A stretch of 64,000 bases of DNA from Bacteroides salyersiae WAL 10018 = DSM 18765 = JCM 12988 (GCF_000381365.1 NZ_KB905466.1:1-64000), one strand, 5' to 3'. Shown: positions 27,372-36,053, counted from the first letter of the stretch. The notes: generated from the sequence alone by a model not told the origin. Numbers and translations are program-made.

Positions 27372-29366
27372 TTACTGCTTTTCCTTTATCAACCCCGTCC
27401 TATACGCCACCAGCAATTTTTTCAAATCCTGGATTTGCGTTACCAATTCTTTTCCCTTATCCGTATCTTTCACCATCATACGTTGAGAATTAAACTCGAT
27501 TACAAAAGTGGTCGATTTGATATCCTGCCCCTCTTCTATGGCTTTCTGTGTAGACTGAAACGGTTCATGCTGCACTAATTGCAGGCCGTGGGAGTGATAA
27601 ACCAATGTATATCCGGCAATACCGGTTTCCGGTTGATAGGCTTTCGAGAACCCGCCATCGATCACAAGCAGCTTGCCTCCCGCTTTCATCGGCTGTTCGC
27701 CTTTGATCGTTTTTACGGGTACATGCCCGTTGATAATATGAGTATGCACACCGGTAACTCCAAATTCTTCTAAAATCCGGTCGCATATTTTTTCATTATC
27801 ACGCAGCGTATAATAATATCCCTTCTTCTCTTTATGCAGTGCCTTGTCCGCAATGAAATAACGCTCAAAGGTTGCCATCTTGTCTTTATCGAACGACGGG
27901 GCATCCGGCCCACACCACATATACCAGATATAATCCATGGCGAAAAGTTTTTCTTCATCGCCGTCTTCGTCAAAATAAGCAGTACGGATCAGCTGGTCGA
28001 TCTTGTCCATCAGTTTCTTACCCCAATATTCCTTTCCTCGGATATTGACACGCTTGAAACTGCCATCCTCGTTCAAAGGCACGGAAGCATGATACAAAAG
28101 GTTAGAATTACATACCAGATACATGCCGCCATAGGTAAACAGACAACGCATGTGCTTTTTCAGCTTTTCACTATTCATGAACGAATAGTGCAACTTATCT
28201 ACCAGTTCTTTTTCTTCATCCGTCAGGCGATACGGATCTTTCGGATCTACTGTCGGGAAGTTCGTATCACGCATCTCGTACTCCTTACCTTCATAAACAA
28301 AAACACCGCGCTCAAAATCGATCTTCTCCAACAGCTTCCGGTTCTCCATGCCAAATTCCGGACGGCGGTTGATGATATCCGCTTCCAGTTTAAACTGAAT
28401 AATCGTAATCGCCTTGTGCATCTGCGTGATGAGCCGCAAAGTCTTTTCGTTATAAGCAGAATCCGCAAAGTTCATTTTAGGAGCGAAAATAGTACAAGGA
28501 TCATCGGCATAAGTATCCATGGCAAATGTAGCCAAGGGAAGAAGATTGATGCCGTATCCGTCTTCGAGCGTACCTAAGTTTCCATAACGCATGGACATAC
28601 GGATGACATTTGCCATACAACTCGTATTGCCGGATGCAGCACCCATCCAGAGGATGTCGTGATTCCCCCATTGAATATCGAAATTGTGATAATCGCACAA
28701 GGTATCCATAATGATATGTGCACCGGGACCACGGTCATAGATATCTCCCACAATGTGTAGTGAGTCGATCGTGAGGCGCTGAATCAAATTGCACATGGCA
28801 ATAATAAAGGCATCTGCCCGCTTGGTGGTAATGATCGTACTGATAATTACATTGATATAGGCATGCTTGTTGGGTTCGATGCTCGATTCGTGCAACAGTT
28901 CCTGGATGATATATGAGAACTCTTTAGGCAAGGACTTACGCACTTTGGAACGGGTGTACTTGGAAGATACGTTCTGGCATACCTTCACCAATTGGTTAAG
29001 GGTGATCAGATACCAATCGTCAAGGTCTTTCTCCCGCGCCTTGACCAGTTGCAGTTTCTCTTCGGGATAATAAATCAGCGTACTGATCTCTTTCTTCTCC
29101 GACTCACGGAGCGTATTGCCGAAAATTTCGTTGACTTTTCGCTTCACCGCGCCGGAAGCATTCTTCAATACATGCTGAAACGCTTCATATTCACCGTGAA
29201 TGTCTGTCAGAAAATGCTCGGTGCCTTTGGGAAGATTCAAAATTGCTTCAAGGTTAATGATTTCCGTGCTGGCATCAGCAATGGTGGGAAAACTACGCGA
29301 CAGCAATTGCAGGTAACGCAAGTCACTAATAATGCTTTCAGGGGTTATATTACTTTGGGCAGTCAT
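27372..29366 (-). CDS. fbp: Fructose-1,6-bisphosphatase class III
   Basis: A 664-residue class III FBPase, the Firmicutes/Bacteroidetes type, which hydrolyses fructose-1,6-bisphosphate to fructose-6-phosphate in gluconeogenesis. Metallophosphatase signatures are visible: TDIHGEYEAF near 60, HIVGDIYDRGPGAH near 200, and WGNHDILWMGA near 235. A C-terminal segment includes HIINGHVPVKTIKGEQPMKAGGKLLVIDGGFS. Its length matches the family. Single gene; no clear -33/-7 pair was found upstream. Confidence 0.96.
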   Translation of the reverse strand: MTAQSNITPESIISDLRYLQLLSRSFPTIADASTEIINLEAILNLPKGTEHFLTDIHGEYEAFQHVLKNASGAVKRKVNEIFGNTLRESEKKEISTLIYYPEEKLQLVKAREKDLDDWYLITLNQLVKVCQNVSSKYTRSKVRKSLPKEFSYIIQELLHESSIEPNKHAYINVIISTIITTKRADAFIIAMCNLIQRLTIDSLHIVGDIYDRGPGAHIIMDTLCDYHNFDIQWGNHDILWMGAASGNTSCMANVIRMSMRYGNLGTLEDGYGINLLPLATFAMDTYADDPCTIFAPKMNFADSAYNEKTLRLITQMHKAITIIQFKLEADIINRRPEFGMENRKLLEKIDFERGVFVYEGKEYEMRDTNFPTVDPKDPYRLTDEEKELVDKLHYSFMNSEKLKKHMRCLFTYGGMYLVCNSNLLYHASVPLNEDGSFKRVNIRGKEYWGKKLMDKIDQLIRTAYFDEDGDEEKLFAMDYIWYMWCGPDAPSFDKDKMATFERYFIADKALHKEKKGYYYTLRDNEKICDRILEEFGVTGVHTHIINGHVPVKTIKGEQPMKAGGKLLVIDGGFSKAYQPETGIAGYTLVYHSHGLQLVQHEPFQSTQKAIEEGQDIKSTTFVIEFNSQRMMVKDTDKGKELVTQIQDLKKLLVAYRTGLIKEKQ

Positions 29367-29480
29367 TATATTTACGATTGAACGATTTACTATTTACAAT
29401 TGAAATTACTTCTATATGGTTCTTGTTTTTCCGTTTTTTTATTCTTTCGCCATTACAGTGCGGCAATTATCAACACGGTT

Positions 29481-31145
29481 TCAGCCCAACAGGAACATGA
29501 GCAATATCTGGGCGATTATTACACGCAAAAACATGCACAACGGATACACTGTGGCATAAGCAACCGAGGGATTATCTCCCGGAATGGTATCATTCACATA
29601 ATTCAAAGCCATCGGATTGGCCATGCTTCCACATAGCATACCGGAAACCGAGCCGAAATCTATTTTCATTATCTTAAAGGCAACGGCTCCCACGATTACC
29701 GTAGGAATAATAGTCAATCCGGCACCAAGACCAATCCATAACAGCCCTTCGGGACGAAATACAGTATCGAAGAAATGCGCTCCTGCGTCCAGTCCAAGAC
29801 AAGCCAGATACATGGATAATCCTAATGCACGAAGCATCAGATTGGCACTGCGAGTGGTATAGGTAATCATATGCATACGCGGCCCGAATGTACCGATAAG
29901 GATACCTACAATAATAGGACCACCCGCCAAACCTAACTTCACCGGAGCACTGACGCCCGGAATGGAGATCGGAATGGCTCCAAGGGCCAATCCTAAAATG
30001 ATACCGATAAATACAGCGACCAGATTCGGTTCTTTCAAACTCTTCACTGCATTACCCAAAACCTTTTCTACATTTTGGATAGCGGCCGCCTCTCCTACCA
30101 CGGTCAACCGGTCGCCTAATTGCAGCGTCAGTTCCGGAGTAGCAAGCAATTGTACGCCCGACCGATAGACACGGCTGATATTAATGCCGTAATGGTTGCG
30201 CAAACGGAGCGCACCTAATTTTTTACCATTCAGTTCGGGGCGAGTCACTACGATACGTTGTGAGATGAGCTGACTGTCGATGGCATTCCAATCGATGTCT
30301 TCCTTATTCCAATCCGTATTTTCCTGTTCGCCGAAGAGGACGGTCAGTGCCAGTGCATCTTTCTCGGAAGTAACGACCAGCAAGCGGTCTCCCTCTTTTA
30401 AAATCTTTTCAGAGGTGGGAATACTTACATTGCCATCCCGCCACAAACGGGAAATCACAAACTTGGGATAGCTCATGTGAGCAATATCTTTAATGCTCTT
30501 ATTAAAAATGGCCGGATTGTGCACTTGAAAAGCAGCAATATATGTTTTATTGTTATCGTCTTTCTCCTTGACTTCCAGATCTTGCTTACGCACCAGCGCT
30601 TTGCGAATAAGCAATACGGCAAGAATCACCCCGATCACCCCTAACGGATAAGCCACTGCACACCCCAAAGCGGGAGTACTGCTTTCCATGCCCATCTGCT
30701 TCAAGGTTTGTTGCGCCGCACCCAAGGCAGGGGTGTTGGTAGTGGCACCGCAAAGAATGCCCACCATATTCGGCAGAGAAACGCCGGTCGTATAGCTACA
30801 TATCACCGTAAGCAATGTGCCCAGCAGCACTACTGCAAGCGCCAGCATATTCAACGTTACTCCACCTTTACGAAAAGAACTGAAGAAACCCGGACCGACC
30901 TGCAACCCCAAAGCATAAACAAAGATGATAAGGCCGAAACTTTCTGCATAGTTCAGCATCTGTGCATCTACCGAAAGACCGAAATGACCGGCAAGAATGC
31001 CGGCAAAAAACACGAAAGTCACTCCAAGGGATATACCGCAGATATGTATTTTGCCCAACCCCAACCCGATGGCGGATATTAGTGAAAGTACGACTACGGC
31101 CTGCAAAGCAGAATGCTCGATGAATAGACTATATAACCATTCCAT
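29481..31145 (-). CDS. YidE/AspT-type transporter with RCK_C domains
   Basis: A 554-residue integral membrane protein of the aspartate:alanine exchanger family (YidE/YbjL duplication). Two blocks of about five helices (residues about 5-185 and 380-554) flank two cytosolic TrkA-C (RCK_C) domains at about 200-280 and 290-370, usually ligand-regulatory. The substrate in Bacteroides is not established. A perfect promoter lies upstream inside the end of the MATE gene. Confidence 0.88.
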   Translation of the reverse strand: MEWLYSLFIEHSALQAVVVLSLISAIGLGLGKIHICGISLGVTFVFFAGILAGHFGLSVDAQMLNYAESFGLIIFVYALGLQVGPGFFSSFRKGGVTLNMLALAVVLLGTLLTVICSYTTGVSLPNMVGILCGATTNTPALGAAQQTLKQMGMESSTPALGCAVAYPLGVIGVILAVLLIRKALVRKQDLEVKEKDDNNKTYIAAFQVHNPAIFNKSIKDIAHMSYPKFVISRLWRDGNVSIPTSEKILKEGDRLLVVTSEKDALALTVLFGEQENTDWNKEDIDWNAIDSQLISQRIVVTRPELNGKKLGALRLRNHYGINISRVYRSGVQLLATPELTLQLGDRLTVVGEAAAIQNVEKVLGNAVKSLKEPNLVAVFIGIILGLALGAIPISIPGVSAPVKLGLAGGPIIVGILIGTFGPRMHMITYTTRSANLMLRALGLSMYLACLGLDAGAHFFDTVFRPEGLLWIGLGAGLTIIPTVIVGAVAFKIMKIDFGSVSGMLCGSMANPMALNYVNDTIPGDNPSVAYATVYPLCMFLRVIIAQILLMFLLG

Positions 31146-31199
31146 AAATAATAATTATTCGACGCGTACCGATTGGCAGACGGACGCGCTATTTCGCTG

Positions 31200-31230
31200 C
31201 AAAGATAGGAACATTTTATGCCTGTACAAA
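31200..31230 (-). promoter_or_regulatory. Perfect -33/-7 promoter for the YidE-type transporter
   Basis: Leftward TTTG (31,230-31,227), 19 nt, then TATCTTTG (31,207-31,200), about 55 nt before the transporter start. It overlaps the 3' end of the MATE gene. Confidence 0.8.
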
Positions 31231-32568
31231 ACTTTTATGTACCCATTTCATGCTATACCAACGACGGACAAAAATAATTCCCCGGATGTTTTCGTCCAGT
31301 AAAAAAGCAACCCACATTCCACACAATCCCCAAGCCCAGTGAACACCAAACAGATAACCTCCGCCTACTGCCACGCTCCACATTACGATCAACCCCACAT
31401 AGAAAGGGTAATTCACATCGCCTGCCGCCCGTAGCGCATTAGTGGCAAAAATGTTGATGGGGCGCCCTATCTCGAGAACGGTATCTATGATAAGCACAAT
31501 AACTCCCATACGGATAATATCGGGATTAACAGTCAGCCAACTCAGAATGGTATGTCCGAAAACGGCAAGGATACAAGAGAGAATAAAAGTAATCATCACC
31601 GATTTTTTCATGACATACTTTCCTAACAGAAAAGCGGCACGGGGCTTCTTCTCCCCTATCAAATGGCCGATGCAGATAGCCCCTCCCTGAGCCATCGAAA
31701 TACTAAACAGATAGACAAACATTATAATATTGACGCAATAGGTACGGGTGGCCAACGCTTCAACTCCCAACATATTAATAAAAAAAGTGATTACCACTTG
31801 CGAAGAGCTATAAGAAAGCTGTTCGCCGGCCGAGGGTAACCCGACCTTCATCAGATTTCTCAGTTCTATCCAGGGAAAAGGCCGGAAATAGGCCAACGGA
31901 AAGCGATGGATATGTTTGCGGAAAAGGATTATAAATAAAATCACCATCGATACTCCCCGACTGAATGCCGTCGAGATAGCAGCCCCTTCTACTCCAAGTT
32001 CGGGAAAACCGAACTTACCGAAAATCAATGAATAATTTCCTATGATATTGAGAATATTGACGACCACCGTCACAAGCATCGGATAAATGGCCTTGTTCGC
32101 ACTGCGGAGGGATGCAGACAAAGTGAGAGATATCGCCTGAAAGAAAGCAAAAGCACCAACAATACGCATATAATCGGCTCCATCGGACATCAATTCCGGG
32201 CCAAGCCCCATCCATCCGAGTATAGTAGTATTCATTAAACAGAGGAAAAGGCTGATAACTCCCCCTACAACCAGATTCACCAGCAATGAGACACCTACTA
32301 CCTGCACTACCTTCTTCTGGAGTTTGGCACCCAAATACTGGGAACATAAAACGGACGTCCCCAAATTGATTACCTCAAACACCAGGAATGTCAACATGAT
32401 AATCTGATTGACAACTCCAACCGCAGCAACGCTGCTATCGGAATGACGGCTCAACATGATGGTATCCACCGCACCAAGCATCATTATCAGCAATGTCTCT
32501 ACAAAGATAGGAGCAGCCAGCTTGACCAGCCTTCTCTTTACGCTCTCCTGTTGTATTCTGTGTGTCAC
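31216..32568 (-). CDS. MATE family efflux transporter
   Basis: A 450-residue, 12-helix MATE transporter, probably a cation-coupled drug or metabolite exporter. The N-terminus (KLAAPIFVETLLIMMLGAVDTIMLSRHSD) and the duplicated second half (PSAGEQLSYSSSQVVITFFI) are typical. Translation starts at a GTG at 32,568, since the promoter lies directly upstream. A Crp/Fnr-like palindrome centred about 41.5 nt upstream of the likely transcription start suggests control by a Crp/Fnr-type regulator such as the one at 34,567. Confidence 0.92.
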   Translation of the reverse strand: MTHRIQQESVKRRLVKLAAPIFVETLLIMMLGAVDTIMLSRHSDSSVAAVGVVNQIIMLTFLVFEVINLGTSVLCSQYLGAKLQKKVVQVVGVSLLVNLVVGGVISLFLCLMNTTILGWMGLGPELMSDGADYMRIVGAFAFFQAISLTLSASLRSANKAIYPMLVTVVVNILNIIGNYSLIFGKFGFPELGVEGAAISTAFSRGVSMVILFIILFRKHIHRFPLAYFRPFPWIELRNLMKVGLPSAGEQLSYSSSQVVITFFINMLGVEALATRTYCVNIIMFVYLFSISMAQGGAICIGHLIGEKKPRAAFLLGKYVMKKSVMITFILSCILAVFGHTILSWLTVNPDIIRMGVIVLIIDTVLEIGRPINIFATNALRAAGDVNYPFYVGLIVMWSVAVGGGYLFGVHWAWGLCGMWVAFLLDENIRGIIFVRRWYSMKWVHKSFVQA

Positions 32569-32591
32569 CTTTACCCTTTATTTTCGGGGTG

Positions 32592-32636
32592 CAAAGGTAT
32601 TCAAAATCAATGGAACCGTAAATTGATTTACGTCAA
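32592..32636 (-). promoter_or_regulatory. MATE promoter with Crp/Fnr-like palindrome
   Basis: Leftward -7 box TACCTTTG (32,599-32,592). The near-palindrome TTGATTTACGTCAA (32,623-32,636) lies upstream, centred near -41.5 from the expected start, the class II activator position. The same 14-mer occurs at 34,500-34,513. Confidence 0.6.
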
Positions 32637-32647
32637 ATAAACAACGG

Positions 32648-33091
32648 TCATCTCCCCCTGAATACCACATAATTATCCCAACCATCCCAATAGCCTGTCA
32701 ATTGATCCCCCCAGATTCTTACTTCATCCAGATAGGAAATATCATTCGGAGCATACATCATGCGAAGAGATGATTGTGACGAGTCTTCCCAATTCCATCT
32801 GAAACGGTATTCATTTTCAGATATTCCACCATTGGGATATTGTACACGAATATAATCGATCCCGGTCCTGTCCAGATAAAAATCGATCTCCTGACGGCAG
32901 TAGTAACCATCTATATTATAATAAGATCTTACCCAAGTACGACTGCACAACTCACGCGACTTGTTGTAATAACCGCCACCTATGTTATCATCGTCATAAA
33001 AGCCATCGATTGCCACTTCACAAGCAGCCAGACTTACCATAGCCAAAACCAATAGTACCGATTTAAAATATTTCATAGTTTTTGTTTTCAT
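32648..33091 (-). CDS. Small hypothetical lipoprotein
   Basis: A 147-residue protein (or 142 from the second ATG at 33,076) with a lipoprotein signal ending SLAAC. The mature part is acidic and aromatic-rich with many Tyr, Trp and Asp residues and alternating beta-strand pattern, compatible with a small lipocalin-like barrel. No family could be named. A -7 box TACTTTTG lies at 33,130-33,123. It is the last gene before a 1.4-kb RNA-rich region. Confidence 0.7.
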   Translation of the reverse strand: MKTKTMKYFKSVLLVLAMVSLAACEVAIDGFYDDDNIGGGYYNKSRELCSRTWVRSYYNIDGYYCRQEIDFYLDRTGIDYIRVQYPNGGISENEYRFRWNWEDSSQSSLRMMYAPNDISYLDEVRIWGDQLTGYWDGWDNYVVFRGR

Positions 33092-33286
33092 AATCTTTCT
33101 TTTTAAAGTGTTTCGTATAAAACAAAAGTAGGTAAAGGTTTGATCTCTGAAAAAAGAAAAATCCTACTTTTAGCGGGGGAATAACCTAATCTTAAGCGGG
33201 AATTCTCCCTTTTCTGCTACAAAGAGTTAAGAAGACCGTATAAAATCTTAATTTATATTATAATACAATGATTTACAGTCCGATTA

Positions 33287-33317
33287 TTTGCTATTCTATA
33301 GAAAGTACGTATATTTG
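33287..33317 (+). promoter_or_regulatory. Perfect promoter for a small RNA
   Basis: TTTG at 33,287-33,290, 19 nt, TATATTTG at 33,310-33,317. There is no coding sequence downstream before a terminator at 33,363-33,390. Confidence 0.8.
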
Positions 33318-33323
33318 CAATGT

Positions 33324-33390
33324 GTTTTTCATAGTATTAGATTTAAGGTTAACAAAAAGATTGGCTGTCTGGGATAGATAGCCTTTTTTT
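33324..33390 (+). ncRNA. Candidate ~67-nt small RNA
   Basis: Lies between a perfect promoter and a strong intrinsic terminator: stem GGCTGTCT/AGATAGCC at 33,363-33,383, then seven T. There is no ORF. The body contains TATTAGATTTAAGGT (33,335-33,349), also present in the RNA candidate at 48.2-48.4 kb. I have the impression this is a recurrent Bacteroides RNA but cannot name it. Confidence 0.7.
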
Positions 33391-33671
33391 ATGCCTGTAA
33401 AGTACTTATTTTTTAGATGAGTATAGCAATTATAAAGACAGAGCAGAGTACCCATCGCTTATAAACACCATTACTAAAAGAAGAAAATAGATAGTTTACA
33501 ACTCCAACCTATAAATTATTTTTTCTTTAAACAGTCTTTCTTCTCATATTATCAATAAGCTCCTCCCACCCATCATAAAAAACAACTAAAAAAAATTCAC
33601 TGTTTAACATTTGAAACATAGACAATTAACGATAATCAGAAAAAATAGTAGAAAAAAATCTTTCAAAAAGT
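33391..33671. other. AT-rich intergenic stretch
   Basis: No ORF, promoter or hairpin of note was found between the small RNA terminator and the tRNA promoter. Confidence 0.4.
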
Positions 33672-33703
33672 TTTGCATAGTCCAAAACTTCCCCCTATAT
33701 TTG
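33672..33703 (+). promoter_or_regulatory. tRNA operon promoter
   Basis: TTTG at 33,672-33,675, 20 nt, TATATTTG at 33,696-33,703. The likely transcription start is about 25 nt before tRNA-Ser. Confidence 0.8.
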
Positions 33704-33733
33704 CACCGCATTTGAGAGAGAATGCGGGTTCAA

Positions 33734-33820
33734 GGAAGTTTGGGTGAGTGGCTGAAACCACCAGTTTGCTAAACTGACGTACGGGTAACCGTACCGGGGG
33801 TTCGAATCCCCCAGCTTCCG
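33734..33820 (+). tRNA. tRNA-Ser(GCT)
   Basis: An 87-nt cloverleaf with a long variable arm. The acceptor stem GGAAGTT pairs with AGCTTCC, the anticodon loop carries GCT at 33,768-33,770, and the T arm is GGGGG-TTCGAAT-CCCCC. The CCA end is not encoded. It reads AGC/AGU serine codons. Confidence 0.96.
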
Positions 33821-33841
33821 CAAAATTCTCAAAAGAACAAA

Positions 33842-33873
33842 AAAGAGCTAAGTTATAAAACTTGGCTCTTTTT
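33842..33873 (+). terminator. Stem-loop between the two tRNAs
   Basis: AAAGAGC plus TAAGTT pairs with AACTTGGCTCTTT, followed by a T-run. It may terminate part of the transcripts or act in processing, because tRNA-Glu has no obvious promoter of its own. Confidence 0.65.
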
Positions 33874-33885
33874 AAATCTCAAATC

Positions 33886-33957
33886 GGTGGGTTCGTCTAA
33901 CGGTTAGGACACATGCCTCTCACGCATGTAATACGAGTTCGATTCTCGTACCCACTA
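33886..33957 (+). tRNA. tRNA-Glu(CTC)
   Basis: A 72-nt cloverleaf: acceptor GGTGGGT with ACCCACT, anticodon stem CATGC/GCATG with CTC in the loop, T arm ACGAG-TTCGATT-CTCGT. The CCA end is not encoded. Confidence 0.95.
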
Positions 33958-33970
33958 CAAAATGAAAATC

Positions 33971-34000
33971 AGCTCTTTAGTTAAACTAAGGGGCTTTTTT
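33971..34000 (+). terminator. Intrinsic terminator of the tRNA operon
   Basis: AGCTCTTTAG pairs with CTAAGGGGCT (with G-T wobbles), followed by six T. Confidence 0.8.
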
Positions 34001-34090
34001 ATTTATTTTCCAATATATCACTCGTATTCTATTGTATTCCGGTTTACTCTATTAAATTTGATAGCAAATAAAATCTTACGATAATCACTA

Positions 34091-34130
34091 AACAAAAAGA
34101 GGAGCCATTATTAAAAACAGCCCCTCTTTA
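34091..34130 (-). terminator. Leftward terminator of the micro-operon
   Basis: Leftward, AAAGAGG pairs with CCTCTTT (34,129-34,123 with 34,102-34,096) and is followed by TTTTTGTTT. It closes the leftward unit that contains the two 25-codon frames. Confidence 0.65.
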
Positions 34131-34178
34131 ACGATAATTTCAATCAAGTCCTAATTAAAAACAAGTATGGGGATAGCT

Positions 34179-34256
34179 TTAAAAGCCCCATACACTGCCG
34201 GCATTGTTATTTGTCCGTTCAATAAACCAGACAAATGCACTTTTTACCTTTTTCAT
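34179..34256 (-). CDS. 25-codon small ORF, second unit
   Basis: ATG at 34,256, preceded by ATTAGTT, encodes a 25-residue peptide starting MKKVKSAFVW and ending VWGF. The end and stop codon lie in a hairpin (TATGGGG...CCCCATA, 34,167-34,193). Length, start context and hairpin at the stop match the neighbouring unit. It could be a peptide or the body of a structured small RNA. No family is known to me. Confidence 0.4.
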   Translation of the reverse strand: MKKVKSAFVWFIERTNNNAGSVWGF

Positions 34257-34313
34257 AACTAATAATTTAACTAATACCTAAAACTAACTGTTTTTAATCA
34301 AAAAGGGGAACAA

Positions 34314-34391
34314 TCAATGTAACATTACATATCCCCAAATCATCGGATCAGCTTGTCCGATTTTACCTAACAATCTAATTACCTTTTTCAT
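34314..34391 (-). CDS. 25-codon small ORF, first unit
   Basis: ATG at 34,391, preceded by ATTAGTT, encodes a 25-residue peptide starting MKKVIRLLGK and ending WGYVMLH. The end is inside a hairpin (GGGGA...TCCCC, 34,305-34,336, with an inner ATGTAA/TTACAT dyad) followed by five T. It is the promoter-proximal member of the tandem pair. Coding status is unproven. Confidence 0.4.
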   Translation of the reverse strand: MKKVIRLLGKIGQADPMIWGYVMLH

Positions 34392-34430
34392 AACTAATCT
34401 TATATTTGTGTGTACCTTTTGAAAACGATG

Positions 34431-34438
34431 CAAATGTA
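34431..34438 (-). promoter_or_regulatory. -7 box TACATTTG for the micro-operon
   Basis: A leftward TACATTTG lies 40 nt before the first 25-codon frame. Only a poor -33 match (TTCG) is at the right distance. Confidence 0.5.
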
Positions 34439-34499
34439 ACCGGTCTGAAAATAAAACGAATTGATCTAAAGCAAAAACAAATCTTTTTATCCCTATTTA

Positions 34500-34530
34500 T
34501 TGATTTACGTCAAGCGTTTTTGTACTTTTG
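34500..34530 (+). promoter_or_regulatory. Promoter and Crp/Fnr-like site of the regulator gene
   Basis: TTGATTTACGTCAA (34,500-34,513) lies just upstream of the -7 box TACTTTTG (34,523-34,530), overlapping the -33 region (ATTG at 34,499-34,502). A regulator bound here would block the promoter, which suggests autorepression. Confidence 0.6.
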
Positions 34531-34566
34531 CAAACACAACCCAATAATAAGATATCAGAAGACGCT

Positions 34567-35148
34567 ATGGACATATTAAAAGAAACAGTAGACGCTGTAG
34601 TTAATTCCAGATTTCCAGAAATGAGTAAAGAAGGACGCCAGCAACTGGCAGAAGTCTTGATACGCAAAAACGTAAATAAAGGTGAGATTATCCTGAACGA
34701 GGGACAAATAGCACACGATCTGATATTTGTAGGGAAAGGTATGGTTCGCCAATTCTATTATAAAAATGGTAAAGACGTAACCGAACACTTTTCTTATGAA
34801 GGTTGTATAGTGATGTGCATCGAAAGTCTTCTCAAGCAAGAGCCCACCCGGCTGATGGTGGAAGCATTGGAACAATCGGTTATATATCTTTTTCCTTATA
34901 CAGTATTGCAAAAATTACTGGAAACATGCCCGGAGATCAATCTGTTCTACAGAAAGGTGCTGGAATATTCATTGATCGTTTCACAAGTAAAAGCGGACTC
35001 CTGGCGTTTTGAAACGGCAAGAGAACGCTATAATTTATTGCTTGAACATCATCCGGAAATTATCAAGCGTGCACCTCTGTCACACATTGCTTCGTACCTG
35101 CTGATGACTCCGGAAACATTGAGCCGGGTTCGTTCGGGAGTATTATAA
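34567..35148 (+). CDS. Crp/Fnr family transcriptional regulator
   Basis: A 193-residue regulator with an N-terminal cyclic-nucleotide-binding-like beta-barrel (KGEIILNEGQIAHDLIFVGKGMVRQFYY) and a C-terminal HTH (APLSHIASYLLMTPETLSRVRSG). No Cys cluster for an FeS centre is present, so it is not a classical Fnr. The ATG at 34,567 was chosen because the promoter -7 box overlaps the earlier TTG frame start. The 14-bp palindrome in its own promoter and in front of the MATE gene may be its operator. The effector is unknown. Confidence 0.88.
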   Translation: MDILKETVDAVVNSRFPEMSKEGRQQLAEVLIRKNVNKGEIILNEGQIAHDLIFVGKGMVRQFYYKNGKDVTEHFSYEGCIVMCIESLLKQEPTRLMVEALEQSVIYLFPYTVLQKLLETCPEINLFYRKVLEYSLIVSQVKADSWRFETARERYNLLLEHHPEIIKRAPLSHIASYLLMTPETLSRVRSGVL

Positions 35149-35154
35149 GCTTGC

Positions 35155-36036
35155 TTAGCTCCGCCTGTATTCTTTAGGAGACATACCTACATAATGCTTG
35201 AAGTATTTACCAAAGAAAGACTGATTGGCAAAATGGAGGTATTCGGCTATTTCCTGTACACTCATTTCAGAGGACTTCAATAAGGCACGAGCTTCCAAAA
35301 TTACAAAATTATCAATCCACTCACCGGCCGTCTTGCCACTCACCTCTTTCACCACACCCGAAAGATGTTTAGGAGTAAGACACAGTTTATTGGCATAAAA
35401 CGTCACCGAACGATCTATTTTATAATTGGCGGAAACTTCACGCATAAATTTCTCAAAAAGTTCTTCCTTCCGGCTCTTAGGGCGAATCTCATTCGCAGGC
35501 ATGTGCTTGCGGCAGAAATTATAGATATCATAGAACATAGCAGCAATAATACCTTTCGCTATCTCCTTACGGAATGCATTATCTCTCATCTTTACTTTTT
35601 TCCATAAAAAAGAGTGATATTCCATCATACACTCCTGCTCCTCTTTGTTCAGAGGGATACAAGGGTGTTCTTTGATATAAAACATAAAGGAGAGCAGTTC
35701 TTTCATTTGTGTAAAAGTCCGGTCGATAAACTGTGGTGAGACAGCAATAAAAACACCGGAAAAGTCATCGCTTCTACCTAAACTTTGAATAATCTGCTCA
35801 GGAAGGGTCATCAATAAATTGCCGGCAGTCAGTTTGTATTCCTGCAAATTTATGCAAACGGTACCTTCACCGGCAAGACAAACCGCTATTACGGCCGCAT
35901 TAATACGGTTTGGATATTCATCCATAGGAATATCCCAAGCATCGTTGAATATAGCAAAATCATTGTCTATAAAATCTATCTTCCGCAGTCCGTGCTCAGA
36001 AGAGATGTTCACTTGTGGGATTACTTCATTATCCAT
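35155..36036 (-). CDS. AraC family transcriptional regulator
   Basis: A 293-residue regulator with an N-terminal cupin-like sensing domain (about 30-140) and a C-terminal AraC HTH pair (about 190-293, ending SVQEIAEYLHFANQSFFGKYFKHYVGMSPKEYRR). It starts at the ATG at 36,036, since the -7 box TATATTTG sits at 36,061-36,054 and excludes the longer frame. It is convergent with the Crp/Fnr gene, which ends 6 nt away. Target genes are not known; the MATE and TonB genes are nearby candidates. Confidence 0.9.
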   Translation of the reverse strand: MDNEVIPQVNISSEHGLRKIDFIDNDFAIFNDAWDIPMDEYPNRINAAVIAVCLAGEGTVCINLQEYKLTAGNLLMTLPEQIIQSLGRSDDFSGVFIAVSPQFIDRTFTQMKELLSFMFYIKEHPCIPLNKEEQECMMEYHSFLWKKVKMRDNAFRKEIAKGIIAAMFYDIYNFCRKHMPANEIRPKSRKEELFEKFMREVSANYKIDRSVTFYANKLCLTPKHLSGVVKEVSGKTAGEWIDNFVILEARALLKSSEMSVQEIAEYLHFANQSFFGKYFKHYVGMSPKEYRRS

Positions 36037-36053
36037 TTTATCGTATTTTTTCG

